Shown: positions 59,662 to 64,000 of the stretch, one piece after another | How the letters are laid out: every line of letters starts with the position of its first letter | Numbering within the stretch: position 1 is the first letter of the stretch | Assembly (NCBI RefSeq): GCF_040958095.1 | Contig: NC_091158.1 | Location: 42,153,179-42,217,178 of the forward strand | DNA from: Procambarus clarkii | Taxonomy: Eukaryota; Arthropoda; Malacostraca; Decapoda; Cambaridae | Direction of reading: 5' to 3' | Length of the DNA: 64,000 nucleotides | Notes under the pieces: model-generated | The model's input: the letters and a program-made list of their open reading frames with translations, nothing else | Database searches by the model: none | Told to the model about the DNA's origin: nothing | Made by a program: the position numbers and the translations under genes

Positions 59662-60608
59662 TTGATAAAATACAGTAGACTGCCTACTGGATAATAGTTC
59701 CAGTCCACCTGTAGACAGGGATCTCACATCAGCTTGTATATTATACAAGGATAAGATTTGATAAATTCAGTTATTTGACTGAACACTGGCTCTGTTTAAA
59801 TCAGAGATTTAAACATACATAGTCTAACCTAGCTCCTTTCTTTTTTACCTAGCTTTTACCTAGCCTAACCTAGCTTTTTTTTCCCAAGCTGGTCTATGGC
59901 CCCTGGGTTTTACGAACTTTTTTTCCCAAGCCGGTCTATGGCGTGTATGTTAAATAAACCAAATTTTTCACTTTTGACAATTGAGCACCTGCTACATCCA
60001 GATTCTAGGGAGGAAAGGAATATAATATAATATCTAATATATCTATCTGTGTGAAATAGATTAAATCCATTTATTTGATATTCAGCTAATAGTTCTGTAT
60101 TTTCTACATTCATCCATGTTTTGGTAAGTGCAATAATATGTATTGTTTCATTGCAGATTAGAGATTCAAGATAGTTCTAGATTTCCGAAGTACTGAAACG
60201 CGCGCCATACAGGCTTGGTGGATCTAGGTGCAAGGTAAAATTATTTACATTTACTTTTGTATTTATATGCATATATGCATTTATATGCATTATTCTATAG
60301 AATAATAGATCTCGTAATAATTTTGCAAAAATAGTGGCATTTACTATTTTAAAAAGCTCGGGTGCAGGGGGGGGGGGGGTTGTGTAAAAGCCTGGTTTGT
60401 GCCTCGGAGAGGCTATGGGATCCAGTAAGATCGTCCTTCCTTTCCTCCCTAGAATCTGGATGTAGCAGGTGCTCAATTGTCAAAAGTGAAAAATTGGTTT
60501 TGTCTTCCGAATGCACCATTTCTGTAAATTTGCTAATAATCTTTTAAAAATAGTAAATGCCATTATTTTTGCAAAATTATTACGAGATCTATTATACTAA
60601 TAACGGTT
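59662..60608 (+). repeat. Tandem unit 3 of 4 (947 bp)
   Basis: Nearly identical to unit 2, with a slightly different G-run length. Confidence 0.9.
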
Positions 60609-61427
60609 TGATAAAATACAGTAGACTGCCTACTGGATAATAGTTCCAGTCCACCTGTAGACAGGGATCTCACATCAGCTTATATATTATACAAGGATAA
60701 GATTTGATAAATTCAGTTATTTGACTGAACACTGGCTCTGTTTAAATCAGAGATTTAAACATACATAGTCTAACCTAGCTCCTTTCTTTTTTACCTAGCC
60801 TAACCTAGCTTTTTTTTCCCAAGCTGGTCTATGGCCCCTGGGTTTTACGAACTTTTTTTCCCAAGCCGGTCTATGGCGTGTATGTTAAATAAACCAAATT
60901 TTTCACTTTTGACAATTGAGCACCTGCTACATCCAGATTCTAGGGAGGAAAGGAATATAATATAATATCTAATATATCTATCTGTGTGAAATAGATTAAA
61001 TCCATTTATTTGATATTCAGCTAATAGTTCTGTATTTTCTACATTCATCCATGTTTTGGTAAGTGCAATAATATGTATTGTTTCATTGCAGATTAGAGAT
61101 TCAAGATAGTTCTAGATTTCCGAAGTACTGAAACGCGCGCCATACAGGCTTGGTGGATCTAGGTGCAAGGTAAAATTATTTACATGTACTTTTGTATTTA
61201 TATGCATATATGCATTTATTTGCATTATTCTATAGAATAATAGATCTCGTAATAATTTTGCAAAAATAGTGGCATTTACTATTTTAAAAAGCTCGGGTGC
61301 AGGGGGGGGGGGTTGTGTAAAAGCCTGGTTTGTGCCTCGGAGAGGCTATGGGATCCAGTAAGATCGTCCTTCCTTTCCTCCCTAGAATCTGGATGTAGCA
61401 GGTGCTCAATTGTCAAAAGTGAAATTT
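60609..61427 (+). repeat. Tandem unit 4 of 4 (truncated)
   Basis: Lacks about 12 bp in the ACCTAGCTTTTACCTAGCC stretch by loss of one short repeat. It ends at CAAAAGTGAAA, where the inverted SINE pair begins. The last ~130 bp of the unit are missing. Confidence 0.9.
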
Positions 61428-61650
61428 GAGGATTTGAACCTGCGTCCGGGAGCATCCCAGACACTGCCTAAATCGACTGAGCTACAACAGGGTAAAAGGA
61501 TCCAGGAAGTTCAGTAGAAGTTTGGTTTCAACCCTTTTACCCTGTCGTAGCTCAGTCGATTAAGGCAGTGTCTGGGATGCTCCCGGACGCAGGTTCGAAT
61601 CCTCGTCACGGCCCTTGTGGATTTGTTCATTTGATGCATCACGTTATTGT
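61428..61650. mobile_element. Inverted pair of tRNA-derived SINEs
   Basis: Left copy (minus) at 61,428-61,498 and right copy (plus) from 61,534 form a 71-bp inverted repeat around a 35-bp loop. The right copy carries an A box (GTAGCTCAGTCGATTAAGGC), a B box (GGTTCGAATCC) and the tail to GATGCATCACGTTATTG. It is the family of 712-837. The right copy is the best preserved member of the window. Confidence 0.85.
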
Positions 61651-61714
61651 GATCTGTGTGTGTAATTCTTCACTTGCTACAGCAACAGGAATGTGTGTGT
61701 ATGTATTTGTGTTG

Positions 61715-61790
61715 TTGAATATGACCGAAAGTGTAAGATTAATGATTCTAACACAAATCGTCTGAATATTTGTTTTTCTTCACTGTCGAG
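61715..61790 (+). repeat. Fragment of the GTCTGACGCG repeat family
   Basis: GAATATGACCGAAAGTGTAA, then GATTAATGATTCTAACACAAA and TTCTTCACTGTCGA follow the order of 32,572-32,480 read on the minus strand and of 26,930-26,990. Only the first part of the family is present. Confidence 0.6.
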
Positions 61791-62094
61791 AGTAGTTAAA
61801 AAAATTTACTCGAGTTTATTTTCACACTTTATTTATGGTCCTTAAGTCCCTCTCCTTAATGCTGCTGCTGTTTCTCGCATCTTTGCATCGCTTGTATGTT
61901 TGGGGGTTTGGCCTCTTGCTATATATTGATTCCATTTGTGTGTGTTTGGGTCTCAGGCCCTCTCGCAATTTCTGTTGAACAAACCCCTTTTCCTAGTTCT
62001 GCATCTCTCCTTTGGTACAAATTTTGTTGTGCTTTTATCATATATTTCACAAAACTTGACATACATTTCATTTACTTCATGTCCTATCAGCAAG

Positions 62095-62245
62095 TGTTTG
62101 TCAAATTCTTTAAGGAAAGTTTATCATCCTGATTGCAGATCTCTAGCGCTATTATGTCAACTTCTTGTGGATTCGCAATCATTATTTAATTTACCTTTAG
62201 GTGTTCTTTCACCAGCACAGCAACACTGTACCTCTCCCAACCAGT
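62095..62245 (-). pseudogene. LINE endonuclease fragment
   Basis: The minus strand gives VAVLVKEHLKVN, and in another frame NPQEVDIIALEICNQDD. The latter fits the third block of LINE APE endonucleases ('xxxVEIIxIExxN'). A frameshift or stop separates the two parts. Low information, hence moderate confidence. Confidence 0.45.
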
Positions 62246-62504
62246 TTAAGATAAAAACTAAGTACTAACTAATTAACTCAATGTAACCTACCTTACCCCC
62301 AAAATGTCAACCCATGTCTTCTATTTTAAACAATGCTGTTTTGTTGACCAAATTGTATTTTTGTTTTTTTCTGCAATGTTTCCCCCCCCCCCACCACTCT
62401 ACCACCACATTGAGTTTAGTAGCTCTGTGCACGTCAGGTGCTGTTTAATATACAGACCTACTCCTCCATTTGACCTAGTTTCTCTATCACATCTATATCA
62501 CTTT

Positions 62505-62575
62505 GTGCTTTAGCCCTGGTGGAGCTTGGTCCACCAGGCTGTTGTTTGGAGTGGCCCGCAGATCCACATACAGTC
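62505..62575 (+). repeat. Dispersed repeat with GGAGCTTGGTCCACCAGGCT
   Basis: GGTGGAGCTTGGTCCACCAG contains an inverted GGTGGA/TCCACC pair and leads into GTTGTTTGGAGTGGCCCGCA. I recall similar text as a common dispersed sequence in decapod DNA, which I cannot verify here. Confidence 0.4.
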
Positions 62576-62804
62576 TGCATATGATATACAGTCTGTTGAT
62601 CAATTAAACTACAGTAGTTAGTTTTTATCATCCGAATGCACCAATATGTGTTCATTCTTCCCAGATGAAGGAACTAGGTAATATTCATCATCTGAATGCA
62701 CCATCTGATGCTTTAACACACTCATGATACACGAGAGGTTTAAAAAACTTTTAAAACTTTTTGACCTATGTATTTAAAAGCAATTCTAAAGTTAAAAAGT
62801 GTAG

Positions 62805-63420
62805 CATAGGCCCCTCGCAGAATGTTCTTAATATGATCCTCAGGTTATAGTTTTCTATCTAAAACCACCCCTAGATCTCTTTCTTGATCAGAATTCTTTA
62901 TAGATCTCTGTGGCTCGATCATAGAAACTGCGCTAAATCCTTGTTGGCCTGGATTGTGGAGGTCATTGGTCTCTATAAAACTAGTAATCTGACTCCTGAT
63001 CACTCTCAAATAATTTTATTATGTGGGATGTTAGTGCAACTGGTCTATAATTCTTTGCCAATGCTTGTGTTGTGTTGTGTTGTTTTGGTAGTGATGTGCA
63101 ATGTGTTGTTTTGGTAGTGATTCGTCCAGTTCTGGTAGTAGTGCGGTTGTTGTGTAGTGTAGTACTTGTGTGCTTGTTAATGACTTGTATTCCAGTCTTG
63201 TGGGTATCTCCTTTCCCCTACGGGCCAACTGCTTTGTTCTTACCTAGCATTTTGCTTTGTTTGGGTATGAATGTTTGTGTGCCGTATATTTTGCAAAATT
63301 TGCCATATATCTCATTATTTACTCCTCTGCCTAGCAACAAGTCTGTCTAATTATACTCATTAACTGTTTTTCAAAGTTCCCCATAGTGTCCTTTATTGAA
63401 ATCGAGTTCATGAACCGTTT
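62805..63420 (-). pseudogene. Decayed LINE ORF2 (reverse transcriptase pieces)
   Basis: On the minus strand, in order: VHELDFNKGHYGEL near 63,400; AKNYRPVALTSHIIK near 63,060-63,015, the conserved finger block with NYRPV; after a frameshift VIRSQITSFIETNDLHNPGQ and QGFSAVSMIE; then, with the palm lost, KNSDQERDLGVVLDRKL and, after a TAA, PEDHIKNILRGAYATLF near 62,810. The piece order is that of one ORF2 with a large internal deletion removing the catalytic YADD block. It is clearly dead. Confidence 0.65.
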
Positions 63421-63499
63421 CAATGTTCTTATTTTCTTCTAGATTATATCTTAAAGTATATTTAAATGTTATTGTTATTATTGTTATTAAATGTTATTG

Positions 63500-63800
63500 T
63501 GACATTGCATTGCAATTGAGCTATGTTGTTTACCATACCGTTCATTTCGTGAGTATAAGTATAGATGCCACACTTGTGACAGGTAAAACCATGCCTTTTT
63601 TGAAAAACAGCACCGTCTGTTGCACGTAAGAGCAACCCACACTATATTATGTTGCGATATTATTTCAATATTTCCGATTGCATTGATAATTGGAATTTTC
63701 ATAGATTTCAATTTATTTTCATTTCGATTTAATAATTTTGTGTGACATTGCATTGAAATTGAGCTGTGTTGTTTACCATACTGTTCATTTCATGAGTATA
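63500..63800 (+). repeat. Direct repeat pair (~58 bp, offset ~242 bp)
   Basis: TGACATTGCATTGCAATTGA through TTCATTTCGTGAGTATA at about 63,500-63,557 recurs with a few substitutions at about 63,742-63,800. The DNA between is AT-rich with no supported gene. Confidence 0.85.
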
Positions 63801-64000
63801 GTTTATTTTTTTATTTTTTTAATTTCATTTTTTTAGCTGTTCTTATTTTTCAGTGATGGGAATATCAGATCATTTGATGTTCCCAATTTTCTGATGGAAG
63901 CATCAGACCATTATAGAATGCATCGGATGAGGTAGTTTGGAATGGTGGGGAGGACGAGAGGGGGGTATGGTGGGGAAGACGAGGGGACAGAGGAGAGGGT
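63800..64000. other. No gene seen; purine-rich right edge
   Basis: T-rich stretch, then GGTGGGGAGGACGAGAGGG-type purine-rich DNA at the edge of the window, possibly the start of another minisatellite. Confidence 0.4.

Overview
The window reads as repeat-dominated nuclear DNA of an arthropod, most likely a decapod crustacean such as a crayfish. The grounds are the abundant degenerate TTAGG-type tracts (the arthropod telomere motif used as interspersed filler), several tRNA-derived SINE families and LINE tails of a kind I recognise as common in decapods, long (TA)n and (TG)n runs, and no intact host gene. The taxon is inference. No bacterial operon, CRISPR array or intact cellular coding gene is visible.

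Layout. 0-4.8 kb: fragments of LINEs and tRNA-derived SINEs, two palindromes and (TA)n runs. 4.83-19.67 kb: one minisatellite of about 700 copies of a 21-bp unit, with a nearly identical internal duplication at an offset of 7,007 bp and a second one of 1,546 bp. 19.67-26.37 kb: the long left arm, the loop and a remnant of the right arm of a giant foldback element built from several different tandem-repeat families; the right arm is cut off by a Helitron helicase fragment. 27.1-29.2 kb: 5' end and broken ORF1 of a non-LTR retrotransposon. 29.2-32.3 kb: SINE tails, a tRNA-derived SINE, a 5S-rRNA-like sequence, (TG)n and TTAGG-like DNA. 32.6-36.1 kb: seven palindromic units of about 390 bp alternating with (TA)n. 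36.65-37.44 kb: a 24-bp-type minisatellite, interrupted by a second foldback element (37.44-46.50 kb) with the same arm modules. 46.8-50.8 kb: a Tx1/L1-type LINE with a damaged ORF1 and a long open endonuclease/reverse transcriptase ORF2, truncated 3'. 51.25-53.71 kb: a strongly strand-asymmetric G-rich minisatellite. 55.1-55.6 kb: a piggyBac-type C-terminal zinc-ribbon fragment. 57.65-61.43 kb: four tandem copies of a ~945-bp unit carrying an antisense endonuclease fragment. 61.4-64 kb: an inverted SINE pair and decayed antisense LINE pieces.

Nothing here works as a host pathway. The visible biology is mobile-element biology: LINE ORFs that copy themselves and can mobilise SINEs, Helitron and piggyBac remains, and elements whose arms are satellites. 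The most unusual structures are the two foldback elements with conserved-order satellite modules, the palindrome/(TA)n array, and the recently amplified 21-bp array. Most long open frames in the tandem arrays come from unit lengths divisible by three or from simple composition, and are not annotated as genes.
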